Of a stretch of 64,000 nucleotides of DNA, positions 24,703-33,510 are shown one piece after another. The position numbers were made by a program, and so were the translations under genes. Every line of letters starts with the position of its first letter. The stretch's first letter is position 1. The stretch is from contig NZ_BONZ01000067.1 of assembly GCF_016862975.1 (NCBI RefSeq), positions 79,758-143,757 of the forward strand, read 5' to 3'. The DNA is from Rugosimonospora africana. Lineage in GTDB: Bacteria; Actinomycetota; Actinomycetes; Mycobacteriales; Micromonosporaceae. The notes beneath the pieces were generated by a model, which ran no database searches, was not told where the DNA came from, and saw only the letters and a program-made list of their open reading frames with translations.

Positions 24703-25736
24703 GCCGGCCTCCCGAGGAACGCCACGGCGACCGCGGCCGCCATGGCCAGCGCCGCGACACCCGCCCGCTTCCACATGTCCGGCAGGTCTCTGGTGGTCAC
24801 CACCGGATCCGGCGGCAGCCCGTACACCTCGGGCTCGTCGAGCAGCAGGAAGAACGCGCCGTCGCCGCCGACGCCGTCCTCCGGGTCGTGGCCGTACAGT
24901 CGCGCGGTCGTCTCGCCCGCCGCGTGCAATCGTTCGACCCGCCGGGCCGCCCGCTCGCGCAGTTCGTCGAGCGGCCCGAACTGGATGGACTGCGTGGGGC
25001 ATGCCTGCGCGCAGGCCGGGGTCATCCCGTCGCCGATCCGGTCGTAGCACAGCGTGCACTTCCACGCGCGGCCGTCGGTCTTGCGCTGGTCGATGACACC
25101 GTACGGGCATGCCGGGATGCAGTACCCGCAGCCGTTGCAGATGTCCTCCTGAACCACGACGGTACCGAACTCGGTGCGGAACAGCGCTCCGGTCGGGCAC
25201 ACGTCGAGGCAGGCGGCGTGCGTGCAGTGCTTGCACACGTCGGACATCATCAGCCAGCGAAGGTCCGTGCGTTCTTCGCGCCCCGGTTGCCTGCCGGGCA
25301 ACTCGGACGCGGGCATGCCGAGGAACTCGGGTCCGGCGGCCATTCGCGCGGCGGAGTCCGGATGTCGGCCGGGATCCAGGCCGGGCTCGGTGCCTGTGTC
25401 GGTGGTGGTGGTCACCGCGTCGGCCGCAGCCGCCGGGGCGATCGTGGGGCCGGTCGGCGTACCCGCGAACGCCGGGGTCTGGCGGCCGGCCGGTACCGGC
25501 TGCTCGACGAACGCGACATGGCGCCACGAGTTGGCGGTCAAGGCTCCGGTGTTGTCGAACGACATGCCGAGCATGGTCAGCTCGTGGCCGGGTACCCCGT
25601 TCCACTCCTTGCACGCCACCTCGCACGCCTTGCAGCCGATGCAGATGCTCGTGTCGGTGAAGAATCCCATCCGGGCGGGAGGGTCCTGATATCCCGCGTC
25701 CGGCGCCGGGTCGAGCGGCCCGTACAGCCTGTTCAT
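24699..25736 (-). CDS. fdhB: Formate dehydrogenase iron-sulfur subunit
   Basis: A 345-residue ferredoxin-type electron-transfer subunit with four Cys clusters: CIGCKACEVAC, CKHCTHAACLDVC, CNGCGYCIPAC and CTLC..ACAQAC, holding four [4Fe-4S] centres. ATG at 25736 overlaps the catalytic-subunit stop (ATGA), so the two are coupled. A hydrophobic C-terminal helix (VAALAMAAAVAVAFLG) can anchor it. Between clusters 1 and 2 it carries a Pro/Thr/Ala-rich stretch of about 50 residues (TPTGPTIAPAAAADAVTTTTDTG) that looks like a low-complexity insert. It passes electrons from the selenoenzyme to the NrfD-like subunit. Confidence 0.92.
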   Translation of the reverse strand: MNRLYGPLDPAPDAGYQDPPARMGFFTDTSICIGCKACEVACKEWNGVPGHELTMLGMSFDNTGALTANSWRHVAFVEQPVPAGRQTPAFAGTPTGPTIAPAAAADAVTTTTDTGTEPGLDPGRHPDSAARMAAGPEFLGMPASELPGRQPGREERTDLRWLMMSDVCKHCTHAACLDVCPTGALFRTEFGTVVVQEDICNGCGYCIPACPYGVIDQRKTDGRAWKCTLCYDRIGDGMTPACAQACPTQSIQFGPLDELRERAARRVERLHAAGETTARLYGHDPEDGVGGDGAFFLLLDEPEVYGLPPDPVVTTRDLPDMWKRAGVAALAMAAAVAVAFLGRPA

Positions 25737-28700
25737 GGTTTCTCCCGCTCGACGGCGTCGGTGGTCAGGATCGGCGTCCGGTGGTCGCCGGTCAGCCCGG
25801 CCCGGCGACGGTAGTCGGCCACGTAGTCCAGCAGCGCCTTGCCGACCGGCCGCCGACCCGGCCTGATGTCGCACGTGCCCACCTTGCTCTCCTGGATCAG
25901 CACGTTGGGGTCGAGGGTGATGCCGAACAGGTCGTTGGCCGAGTCACCGGTGGCCAGGCCCTCGCCTCCCCAGTGGTAGGGCAGCCAGATCTGGTGAATC
26001 ACGCGGTCCTCGACCCACAGCGGGGTGAGCCGGTCGGTGACGAGTACCCGTGCCTCGATCGCGGCCCGCGAGGTGACCACGTGCGCGTAGTCCAGGTGGA
26101 CCAGTCCCCGCTCGGCCGCGAGTTCCGGCGATACCTCGACGAACATCTCCGGTTGCAGTTCGGCCAGGTACTTCACGGTGCGGCTCATGCCGCCGGCCGT
26201 GTGGTGCTCGGTGAGCCGGCTGACGCTGAACACGTACGGGAACACGTCGCTGTGCGGCTCGGGCGGGCTCGGGTTGGTCGGGTTCGCCGGCCGCCGGTAC
26301 GTCCTGCGGGTCGGGTTGGCCTGCTGGCCGTGCAACGGGTTGCGCACCGGCGACTCGGCCGGCTCGTAGTGCGTGGGCATCGGCCCGTCGATCAGCCCTG
26401 AGGGCACGTACAGCCAGCCCTTCCCGTCGCCCTGCATAATGAACGGATCGATTCCGGAGAGTGCCTCGACACCGGTCGCGTCCGCCGGCGGCCGGTACGA
26501 CGGGGGCTTCGTCTTCTCGAAGTCGGGCACGTCCGGACCGGTCCACTCGCCCTTGTCCGGATCCCACCGGGTGTATGCCTTGCGCTCGCTCCACGGCCGG
26601 CCCTCCGGGTCGGCGGACGCGCGGTTGTAGAGGATGCGCCGGTTGGCCGGCCACGACCAGCCCCACTCGGGCGCGACCCAGCTCTGTTCCCGGCCGGGTT
26701 TGCGCCGCGCCGCCTGGTTGACGCCGTCGGCGTAGACCCCGCAGTAGATCCAGCAGCCGCCCACGGTCGAGCCGTCGTCGCGCAACTGGGTGAACGCGGA
26801 CAGCGGGCGGCGGGTGGCCACCTCGTACCCGTTGATTTCGAACAGCACCGCCTCCGCGCTCGGCTCGTCGTCCCGGCCGTGCGTCGGGTAGTCCCAGGCC
26901 AGGTCGAGGATGGCGCGGTCGCGCGACAGGGTCGAGCCGGCCAGCTTCTGCCGGATGACCCGGCCCAGGTGGTAGAAGAACCACAGCTCGGAACGGCAGT
27001 CGCCGGGCGGGTCGAGGGCCTTCTCCCGCCACTGCAACAGCCGCTGGGTCTGGGTGAACGTGCCTTCCTTCTCCACGTGCGACGCGGCCGGCAGGAAGAA
27101 CACCTCGGTACGGCACTCCTCCGGCACGATCTCGCCGGTCTCGATCTCCGGGCTGTTCTTCCAGAACGTGGCGCTCTCGATCATGAAAAGGTCACGCACC
27201 ACGAGCCAGTCGAGGTTGGCCATGCCCAGCCGCTGCAGCTTGCCGTGCGCGGAGCCGACCGCCGGGTTCTGCCCGAGCAGGAAGTACCCCTTGACCTTGC
27301 CGTCGATCATGTCGAGAACCTGGCGGTACGTGCCGTGGTCGCCGGTCATCCGCGGCAGGTAGTCGTAGCAGAAGTCGTTGTCCGGCCTCGCCGCGTCGCC
27401 CCAGTACGCCTTGAGCAGGCTGGCGCTGTACGCGCGCGCGTTGTTCCAGAAGCCCTTCTGCTCCGGGTGGCGGATGCTCTCCACCCACTCCGTGAACGTG
27501 GTGTGCTTGACCAGCGGCATCGGCAGGTACCCGGGCAGCAGGTTGAACAGCGTCGGTACGTCGGTGGAGCCCTGGATGCTGGCGTGCCCGCGCAGTGCCA
27601 GGATCCCGCCGCCGGGGCGCCCCATGTTGCCCAGCAGCAGCTGGATGATCGCCCCCGTGCGGATGTACTGCACGCCGACGGTGTGCTGCGTCCAACCCAC
27701 CGAGTAGATCAGCGCGGAGGTGCGTTCCCGACCGGAGTTCTCCGTCCAGGCGCGGGCGACCTCCTCGAACTTGTCCGCCGGGATGCCGCAGGTCCGCTCG
27801 ACCATCTCGGGCGTGTAGCGCGCGTAGTGCCGCTTGAGGATCTGGTACACGCACCGCGGGTGCCGCAGCGTCTCGTCCCGCTCCGGGCGGCCCTGCACCG
27901 GGTGCCCGTGCGACTCGTGCTGCAGTCCGCCGGCGGTCTCCCGTTCCGTGCTGGTGTCGAACCGGACTCCGTCGTGTTCCTGCCCCGCGTACTGCCAGCT
28001 CTCCGGGTTGTACGTGCCGGTCGTCGGGTCGTACCCGGAGAACAGCCCGTCGAGGTCCTCGGTGTCGCGGAACTCCTCGCTGACGATGGTGGCCGCGTTG
28101 GTGTAGGCGACCACGTACTCCCGGAAGTCGAGTTCGTTCTCCAAAATGTGGCGGACGATCCCGCCGAGGAACGCGATGTCGGTACCGGCGCGGATCGGCA
28201 CGTACAGGTCGGCCAGGGCACTGGTACGCGTGAACCGCGGGTCGACGTGGATGACCTTCGCCCCACGCTCCTTCGCCTCCATGACCCACTGGAAGCCCAC
28301 CGGGTGGGCCTCGGCCATGTTGGAGCCCTGGATGATGACGCAGTCAGCGTTGGCGATGTCCTGCTGGAACGTGGTGGCGCCACCGCGACCGAAGCTGGTC
28401 CCCAGACCGGGGACGGTGGAGGAGTGTCAAATGCGCGCCTGATTCTCGATCTGCAGCGCGCCCAACGCGGTGAACAACTTCTTGATGAGGTAGTTCTCCT
28501 CGTTGTCCAGCGTCGCGCCGCCGAGGCTGGAGATGCCGAGGGTACGGTGCAGTGGCCGGCCCTCGTCGTCGGAGTCCTCCCAGGTCGCCTCGCGTGCGGC
28601 GATGACCCGGTCGGCGATCATGTCAAGCGCGGTGGCGAGGTCGAGATCCTCCCACTCGCGGCTGTACGGCCGGCGGTACCGCACCGTCGTCTGCCGCAGC

Positions 28701-28996
28701 TCGCTGGTCACCAGGTTCTTGCTCGCGGAGCCTTTCGGGCACAGGCGGCCACGGGAGATCGGGCTGTCCGGATCACCCTCGATCTGGCTGACGCGGCCGT
28801 CCTTGACGAAGACGCGCTGGCCGCAGCCGACGGCACAGTACGGGCAGACGGAGCGGGCCATCGAATCGGCGGTCTCGGTGCGCGCGGTCAGCGCCGCCGA
28901 GCGCGGTGACATGGCTGCGGCCCCGCGCCCGAGCGGGTCGGTCCCGGTCAGCTGCCGGTAGACCGGCCAGCCCTCGATCCAGGTACGCACGCCCAC
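25733..28996 (-). CDS. fdhA: Formate dehydrogenase catalytic subunit, selenocysteine-containing
   Basis: Formate is oxidised to CO2 by this molybdopterin enzyme. The 1087-residue product starts at GTG 28996. The N terminus binds a [4Fe-4S] cluster (SVCPYCAVGCGQ and GRLCPKGSASK). After NQARI the frame meets TGA (28429-28427) at codon 190 and continues with HSSTVPGLGTSFGRGGATT and NMAEAHPVGFQWVMEAK, matching E. coli FdnG around Sec196. The TGA is therefore read as selenocysteine, the Mo ligand, and a SECIS hairpin follows it. The C-terminal domain is a molydopterin-dinucleotide-binding fold. No twin-arginine motif is seen at the N terminus. It leads a coupled three-gene operon. Confidence 0.96.
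28398..28429 (-). promoter_or_regulatory. SECIS element directing UGA decoding
   Basis: On the minus strand TGACAC is followed, 18 bases after the TGA, by the apical loop GGTCT inside the perfect stem GTCCCC/GGGGAC (28414-28409 with 28403-28398). E. coli fdhF has the same UGACAC start, the same 18-base distance and the same GGUCU loop, which SelB recognises. This makes it the recoding signal for the formate dehydrogenase UGA. Confidence 0.93.
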
Positions 28997-29302
28997 GAAT
29001 CACATGCTAACGACACCGAAAGGGCTCGAAACGCCGTTCCGAAGTCTTCTCCCGTTGCTCGCCGGGTTCCCGTTGCTTGTCGCCGGCTGGGGGACGGCTC
29101 GTCGCCGGCCGGGGACGGCCTCCGGAAACCCGGCCGGATAACCAGAACGTTTTACCGGTTCATGTTGGGGCATCAGGTGGACCATCGCACCGGTGAGCAC
29201 CTAAAACGGAGGAACCCCACCACATTCGGCGCCGGTCGGGGTTTTCGAGCAGATACGCATGGATGCGCATCTGTACCAGCGTCAGAAACCATGAGGGAAA
29301 CC
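28997..29302. other. Divergent spacer between fdhA and the formate channel gene
   Basis: A 306-bp intergenic region that must hold both promoters. A TAGCAT hexamer (complement of ATGCTA near 29004) just upstream of the fdhA GTG could be a -10 element. An AT-richer stretch is at 29146-29160. No convincing inverted repeat or tandem array was found. Confidence 0.5.
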
Positions 29303-30199
29303 ATGGCCTTCAAGACACCCGACCAGATCGCGACGACGGCGGTGAACTCCGGCGTCGTCAAAGCGAATCTCAGTCCGGACCGCATGATCGTCGGTGGGAT
29401 CCTGGGCGGCGCCTACATCGCGTTCGCCGGACTGCTCGCCGTCGTCGTCACCGCTGGTATGCCGGTGGGCATCTGGGGCAACCTGTCCACGCTGTTCCTC
29501 GGCGCGGTCTTCGCGACCGGGCTGATCCTCGTCATCATCGCCGGCTCCGAGTTGGTCACCGGCAACATGGCGCTACTGCCGCTGGCGCTGACCTCGCGCC
29601 GGGCCCCCCTCTGGCGGGTCGTGATGAGCCTCGTGCTGGTCACCGCCGGCAACCTGGTCGGCTCGCTGCTGGTCGCCTACCTGCTCGCGGTCAAGACCGG
29701 CGTCATCGGGTCGTCGCACTCGGCCGCCGGAACCGCGGGTGCGCTCACGTTCGCCAAGCTCGCCACCGTCGCCAAGGGCAAGGCGGTGACCGAGACGAGC
29801 ATCGCGATCTTCCTGCGCGCGATCGGCTGCAACTGGCTGGTCTGCCTCGCGGTCTGGATGGCCTACGCCGCGGAGGACATCGCGGGGAAGATCCTCGCCA
29901 TCTTCTTCCCGATCATGGGGTTCGTCGCGATGGGCTTCGACCACGTCGTGGCCAACATGTTCTTCATCCCGGCCGCGATGTTCGCCGGCGTTCACGGCAT
30001 CGGCGCGGCGAACCTGTTCCGCAACCTGGGGCTCGCGTTCGCCGGCAATCTGGTCGGCGGTGCGTTCTTCGTCGGCTGCTTCTACTGGTACCTGTACCTG
30101 CGCGGCCAGGCGCGGCCGATGACGCCGGATGGCATCCAGGCCACGCCGACCCCGGATCCGCGCAGCAAGGGCGGCCAGGAGGCGGCCGGCCCGCGCTGA
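29303..30199 (+). CDS. Formate/nitrite transporter (FocA/NirC family)
   Basis: A 298-residue channel of the FNT family with six transmembrane helices: for example ILGGAYIAFAGLLAVVVTAGM, FLGAVFATGLILVIIAGSELVTGNMALLPLAL, and FFIPAAMFAG followed by NLGLAFAGNLVGGAFFVG. The E-L-x-T-G-N motif on helix 2 is diagnostic. ATG at 29303 is preceded by GAGGG at proper spacing; ATG at 29291 is an alternative. It is divergent from the formate dehydrogenase operon, so formate is the likely solute. A 12-bp-stem terminator follows. Confidence 0.92.
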   Translation: MAFKTPDQIATTAVNSGVVKANLSPDRMIVGGILGGAYIAFAGLLAVVVTAGMPVGIWGNLSTLFLGAVFATGLILVIIAGSELVTGNMALLPLALTSRRAPLWRVVMSLVLVTAGNLVGSLLVAYLLAVKTGVIGSSHSAAGTAGALTFAKLATVAKGKAVTETSIAIFLRAIGCNWLVCLAVWMAYAAEDIAGKILAIFFPIMGFVAMGFDHVVANMFFIPAAMFAGVHGIGAANLFRNLGLAFAGNLVGGAFFVGCFYWYLYLRGQARPMTPDGIQATPTPDPRSKGGQEAAGPR

Positions 30200-30244
30200 C
30201 GCGGCGAGGTGCCCGCCGGGCAGGTCTGCCGGCAACTCACCTGA

Positions 30245-30280
30245 CGGATGCCGGGGTCGCGACACGCGCCCCGGCATCCG
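30245..30280 (+). terminator. Intrinsic terminator after formate channel gene
   Basis: CGGATGCCGGGG (30245-30256) pairs perfectly with CCCCGGCATCCG (30269-30280) over 12 bp, with a 12-base loop. Confidence 0.85.
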
Positions 30281-30403
30281 CCGCGCCCACCGCACCCGCC
30301 ACTGCGTCCGCCGCACTCACCTCTGCGTCTGCCGCGCCCACCGGTCGGATGGTCTCGTCCTCGATCGGGCGCGCGGACGATCCCCGTTCGTGAGACTGGC
30401 GGA

Positions 30404-30817
30404 GTGGAGCGCTCGCCAGGTTCGGCCATTGACTCTGTCCTCGCCAAGGCCCGGGCTGGCGTGCGAAGGCTGACTCCGGAAGAGACGCTGGCGGCGGGCC
30501 GTCGGGGTGCGTTGCTCATCGACACGCGTACCGAGACCCAGCGACGCGAGCAGGGCGAGATTCCCGGTGCCCTGGTGATCGACCGGACGGTACTGGAGTG
30601 GCGCCTGGACCCGCTCAGCGACGCGCGCATCCCGGAGGCGGTCGGCCACGACCTGGAGATCGTGGTCATCTGCCGGCAGGGCTACAGCTCCAGCCTGGCC
30701 GCGGAGAGCCTGCGGTCGCTCGGGCTGTGGCGGGCCACCGACCTGGTCGGCGGCGTCGAGGCGTGGCTGGAAGCCGGGCTGCCGCTGTCGTCGGGGCCGG
30801 CGGACGTCCGCCGCTGA
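30404..30817 (+). CDS. Single-domain rhodanese-like protein
   Basis: A 137-residue rhodanese domain with active-site Cys90 in VVICRQGYSSSLAAESL. The opening RRLTPEETLAAGRRGALLIDTRTETQRREQGEIPGALVIDR and the ending DLVGGVEAWLEAGLPL are standard. GTG at 30404 follows GGCGGA closely. Rhodaneses move sulfane sulfur and can bind selenium; being next to the formate/selenium genes is suggestive only. Confidence 0.85.
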   Translation: MERSPGSAIDSVLAKARAGVRRLTPEETLAAGRRGALLIDTRTETQRREQGEIPGALVIDRTVLEWRLDPLSDARIPEAVGHDLEIVVICRQGYSSSLAAESLRSLGLWRATDLVGGVEAWLEAGLPLSSGPADVRR

Positions 30818-30826
30818 CCCCCGAGG

Positions 30827-30960
30827 GCTCCAGCCCTGCCAGTTCCAGCCCCGCCAACTCCAGCGCCGCCAGCTCCCGTGGCACCAGCCCCCGCGCGGCC
30901 AGCCCCAGCCCCGCCAGCCCCAGCGGCACCAGCCCCCGCGCCGGCCGCTCCCGCGCTGGC
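30827..30960. repeat. Degenerate CCAGCCCCGCCA-type array
   Basis: Loosely repeating 12-15-bp units such as CCAGCCCCGCCA and CCAGCGCCGCCAG fill the spacer after the rhodanese gene. It is open in several frames as Pro/Ala-rich peptides, but I see no gene. Confidence 0.65.
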
Positions 30961-31024
30961 AGCGACGCATTGGAATATCCTGTGGTTCCGATCGGGGTGG
31001 ACGCGGGATTCGGAGTGCCGGAGC

Positions 31025-31522
31025 ATGCGGGAGCGGCAGGGACGTGGGAGAGGCTCGCTCGGCATCGTCGTTCTCGTTCTGCTGCTGGTGGTGTGCGTGG
31101 GCGGGATCGCCGGCAGACTGCCGCTCTGGGCCTCACTGATCGCGGGTGCGACCGGCGTGCTCCTGGTGTTGCTCGAGGTTCGCCGCGCGGTCGCGCAGGG
31201 CCAGCCCGCCCGCGCCGCGGCGTCGGCATTCATGGACGACCTGGTCGCGGGCCAGGTGAACGCGGCCGCGTACCCGCGACACGACACGCAGGTCAGCGAC
31301 ACCGGCACGCTGGTGATCCAGGGCCTGACCGACGAGGGCCGGCAGATCAGCGAGTACCACATCCAGGGCGCCACGATCATCAGCCTCGGGCGACCTCGGG
31401 CCGAAGTCACCGGGTGGGCGCGGCTGTCCACCAGCGACCTGGTGCCGTTCAGCCTGCTCCTGAGCCGGCAGGCCGACGCGGGCTGGCGGGTGGTCGGCGT
31501 GTCCGCCGAACCACAGCGCTGA
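31025..31522 (+). CDS. Small membrane protein of unknown function
   Basis: A 165-residue protein that I do not recognise. ATG at 31025 is chosen because the upstream open frame is the Pro/Ala repeat region. Residues 12-30 (GIVVLVLLLVVCVGGIAG) and 33-50 (LWASLIAGATGVLLVLLEV) are two membrane helices. The remaining domain (from VAQGQPARAAASAFMDDLVAGQVNAAAYPRHDTQVSD) ends VPFSLLLSRQADAGWRVVGVSAEPQR, which resembles small DUF-type alpha/beta accessory domains that follow a membrane anchor. Confidence 0.6.
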   Translation: MRERQGRGRGSLGIVVLVLLLVVCVGGIAGRLPLWASLIAGATGVLLVLLEVRRAVAQGQPARAAASAFMDDLVAGQVNAAAYPRHDTQVSDTGTLVIQGLTDEGRQISEYHIQGATIISLGRPRAEVTGWARLSTSDLVPFSLLLSRQADAGWRVVGVSAEPQR

Positions 31523-31566
31523 CAAGCCACAACGCCGACGAGCCCGCCCGCTCAGAGCCCGCCCGT

Positions 31567-31986
31567 TCAGAGTCCCTGGCCGACCTCGATCAGGTACCCG
31601 TCGGGGTCGCGCAGGTAGCAACGGATCTCGGTCCCGTGGTCCTTCGGTTCGGTGAGGAACTCCGCACCACGAGCCGTCCACTCCTGGTAGAGCTTGCGGA
31701 TGTCGGTCACCCGGATGTTCATCGCGCAGCTCAACGTATTGGAGTCGGCCGGCGCCTTGGCCTGCACCGTCGGCTTGTCGTCCGTCGGGCCGCCCTCGAC
31801 GTTGATGATGATGTAGCTGTTGAAGAACTTCAGGATCAGCGGGTTGCTCTCGTGGACGCAGGTGGCTCCGAACACCCGCTCGTAGTATTCGCGAGACCGT
31901 TCCGTGTCCCGGACGATGAGCAGGGTGGCGAGGAACATGCCGTCCTTGGGCTGGAAGTAGTCCGGTGCCTCGTTGGCCAGGGCCAT
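31567..31986 (-). CDS. VOC (glyoxalase/dioxygenase superfamily) protein
   Basis: A 139-residue vicinal-oxygen-chelate protein with two beta-alpha-beta-beta-beta modules: MFLATLLIVRDTERSREYYERVFGATCV and CAMNIRVTDIRKLYQEWTARGAEFLTEPKDHGTEIRCYLRDPDGYLIEV. The final D-P-D-G-Y-L-I-E-V is the usual metal-ligand strand. The activity is unknown. It lies downstream of the alpha/beta hydrolase gene on the same strand, separated by a tandem array. Confidence 0.85.
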   Translation of the reverse strand: MALANEAPDYFQPKDGMFLATLLIVRDTERSREYYERVFGATCVHESNPLILKFFNSYIIINVEGGPTDDKPTVQAKAPADSNTLSCAMNIRVTDIRKLYQEWTARGAEFLTEPKDHGTEIRCYLRDPDGYLIEVGQGL

Positions 31987-32009
31987 GTCGACCTCCTATC
32001 GGCTGTGCT

Positions 32010-32089
32010 CGGCTGCCTGTCGATGGCTCGGCTGCCTGTCGATGTGCTTGGCTGCCTGTCGATGGGCTTGGTTGCCTGTCGGTGTGCTC
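32010..32089. repeat. About 20-bp tandem array between hydrolase and VOC genes
   Basis: Units of 19-21 bp (CGGCTGCCTGTCGATG plus a variable GGCT/TGCTT end) start at 32010, 32029, 32050 and 32070. It lies just upstream of the VOC start, so it would be in the transcript between the two leftward genes. Confidence 0.85.
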
Positions 32090-32113
32090 GGCTGTGACGC
32101 TCGTGCGTGGCGC

Positions 32114-33037
32114 TCAGCCGCCGGCCGCCCGCCCGACGTAGAACCTGTCGATCGCGGTGATGACCTCGCCGATGCCGTCCTCGACGACGAAGTGCCCGGA
32201 GTCGAATTGGAGCAGCTCCGCCTGGGGTAGGTCGCGCAGGTACATCTCGCCGGCCGTCGGGGTGAAGAAGATGTCGTTGCGCCCCCAGAGGATCAGCGTC
32301 TTGGGCTGTTGGCTGCGGGCCGACTCCTGCCAGCGCGGGAACAGCTCGATGTTGGTACGGAAGTCGTAGAACAGATCCAGCTGCGCCTGTTTCGCGTTCT
32401 GCCGGGCGAGGAAGAACGAGTCCATGTTCCAGTTGTCCGGGCTGATCGCCTCCGGGTTCTGGTGCCCGTGCGTGTAGACGAGCTTGACGCCGTCCGGCTC
32501 CATGAGCGACATCAAGCCCTTCTCGGTTTCCGGGTTCCGGTCGTTCCACAGCGCCTTGAACGGATCCCAGGCCGGGCTCAGGCCCTCCTCGTACAGGTTG
32601 GCGTTCTGGATGACCTGCCACTGCAACCAGTCCGGGTGCCGTTCGACGAGCCGGTTGCCGATCGCGCCCCCGTACCCCTCCATGTAGATCCCCATCGGCC
32701 CGGTGAACCCGATCTGGCCGAGCAACTGGTCGACGATGTCGGTGAGGTGCTCGAACGTGTACGCGAAACCGGCCGGGTCGGGGACGCCGGTGTTGCCGAA
32801 ACCCGGGTAGTCGGGGGCGAGAAGGTGGAATCGGTCCGACAACGCCGGCAACAGATTGCGGTACTGGTGTGACGACGCGGGATAACCGTGCAGCAGCAGC
32901 AGTTTCGGGGCGTCCGCGATCCCGGCCTCACGGTAGAAAACGTCGATCCCGGCCACATTCGCCGTCTTGTGCACCACGGAACTGCCCTGGGTTCCGGCCC
33001 TGGTCGCCACCATGGGCCGGGATTGCATCTTCGTCAT
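32114..33037 (-). CDS. Alpha/beta hydrolase-fold protein with altered nucleophile elbow
   Basis: A 307-residue alpha/beta hydrolase. LLLLHGYPASSHQYRNLLPAL carries the oxyanion HG motif, LWGRNDIFF the acid and FDSGHFVVED the His. The nucleophile elbow expected in this group as Q-D-Y-G-G-P reads M119-E-G-Y-G-G-A here, so the Asp position is Gly121 (codon GGG). The surrounding family features (VIQNANLYEEGLSPAWDPFKALW) are intact. Start ATG at 33037 has AGGGGGA upstream. It may be a non-catalytic or differently acting member; the haloalkane dehalogenase/epoxide hydrolase type would need the Asp. Confidence 0.8.
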   Translation of the reverse strand: MTKMQSRPMVATRAGTQGSSVVHKTANVAGIDVFYREAGIADAPKLLLLHGYPASSHQYRNLLPALSDRFHLLAPDYPGFGNTGVPDPAGFAYTFEHLTDIVDQLLGQIGFTGPMGIYMEGYGGAIGNRLVERHPDWLQWQVIQNANLYEEGLSPAWDPFKALWNDRNPETEKGLMSLMEPDGVKLVYTHGHQNPEAISPDNWNMDSFFLARQNAKQAQLDLFYDFRTNIELFPRWQESARSQQPKTLILWGRNDIFFTPTAGEMYLRDLPQAELLQFDSGHFVVEDGIGEVITAIDRFYVGRAAGG

Positions 33038-33168
33038 CGTGGTCCCCCTTCGCACAACAGTCCCACCCGGGCTACCCAGGCTCGGGCTCCGAAAACCGGG
33101 GGCCGATCCGGTACTCGGCGGGTGGGCAGGCGTCGCCGCGGAGCGACCCCTGCCCGTCCGGCCGCAGA

Positions 33169-33224
33169 GGTTCGTCAGCCGTGGTTCGTCAGCCGTGGTT
33201 CGTCTGCCGTGGTTCGTCAGCCGT
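33169..33224. repeat. 14-bp tandem array
   Basis: Four units of GGTTCGTCAGCCGT at 33169, 33183, 33197 (one mismatch) and 33211, inside the 458-bp spacer upstream of the alpha/beta hydrolase gene. The rest of 33038-33455 shows no gene. Confidence 0.88.
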
Positions 33225-33455
33225 CGACGCTCGTGTGCGTGGCGGATCCGCACCGCGCCCCGGTCACGTCGCTCGGCCCGTCCAGATGGTCGTTGACCCG
33301 GCCCCGTTTCCGTTGTACGTGGAGCCGGCGTAGGAGCCGAGGGAGCCCTCCCAGGCGAGCGCCTCGACACCGTGGTGGTCCGCGCAGTGGGCACGAAAGC
33401 ATGTCAATGCGCGTTGGCCTACGAGTGTTGACTAAGTGGCAAAGGTCGCAGGGCC

Positions 33456-33510
33456 TTACCTCGGGAGTCTTAGCGGGGGCCTTACCGCGAGAGCCTTACC
33501 GCGACGGGAC
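33456..33510. repeat. 12-14-bp array repeating a TAA stop
   Basis: The leftward gene ends TCGCGGTAA (TAA complement at 33496-33498), and similar GGTAAGGC-like units follow outward with TAA at 33482, 33470 and 33456 (spacings 14, 12, 14). Together the TAA copies cover all three frames. Confidence 0.75.

Noticed and set aside
28427..28996. The TGA at 28427-28429 as a real stop or frameshift making fdhA a pseudogene
   Set aside because: The frame continues with correct family sequence on both sides, at the known Sec position, with a matching SECIS and a full Sec machinery nearby.
30404..30817. The rhodanese as a tRNA 2-selenouridine synthase (YbbB/SelU)
   Set aside because: It has only the rhodanese domain; the P-loop domain of SelU is absent.
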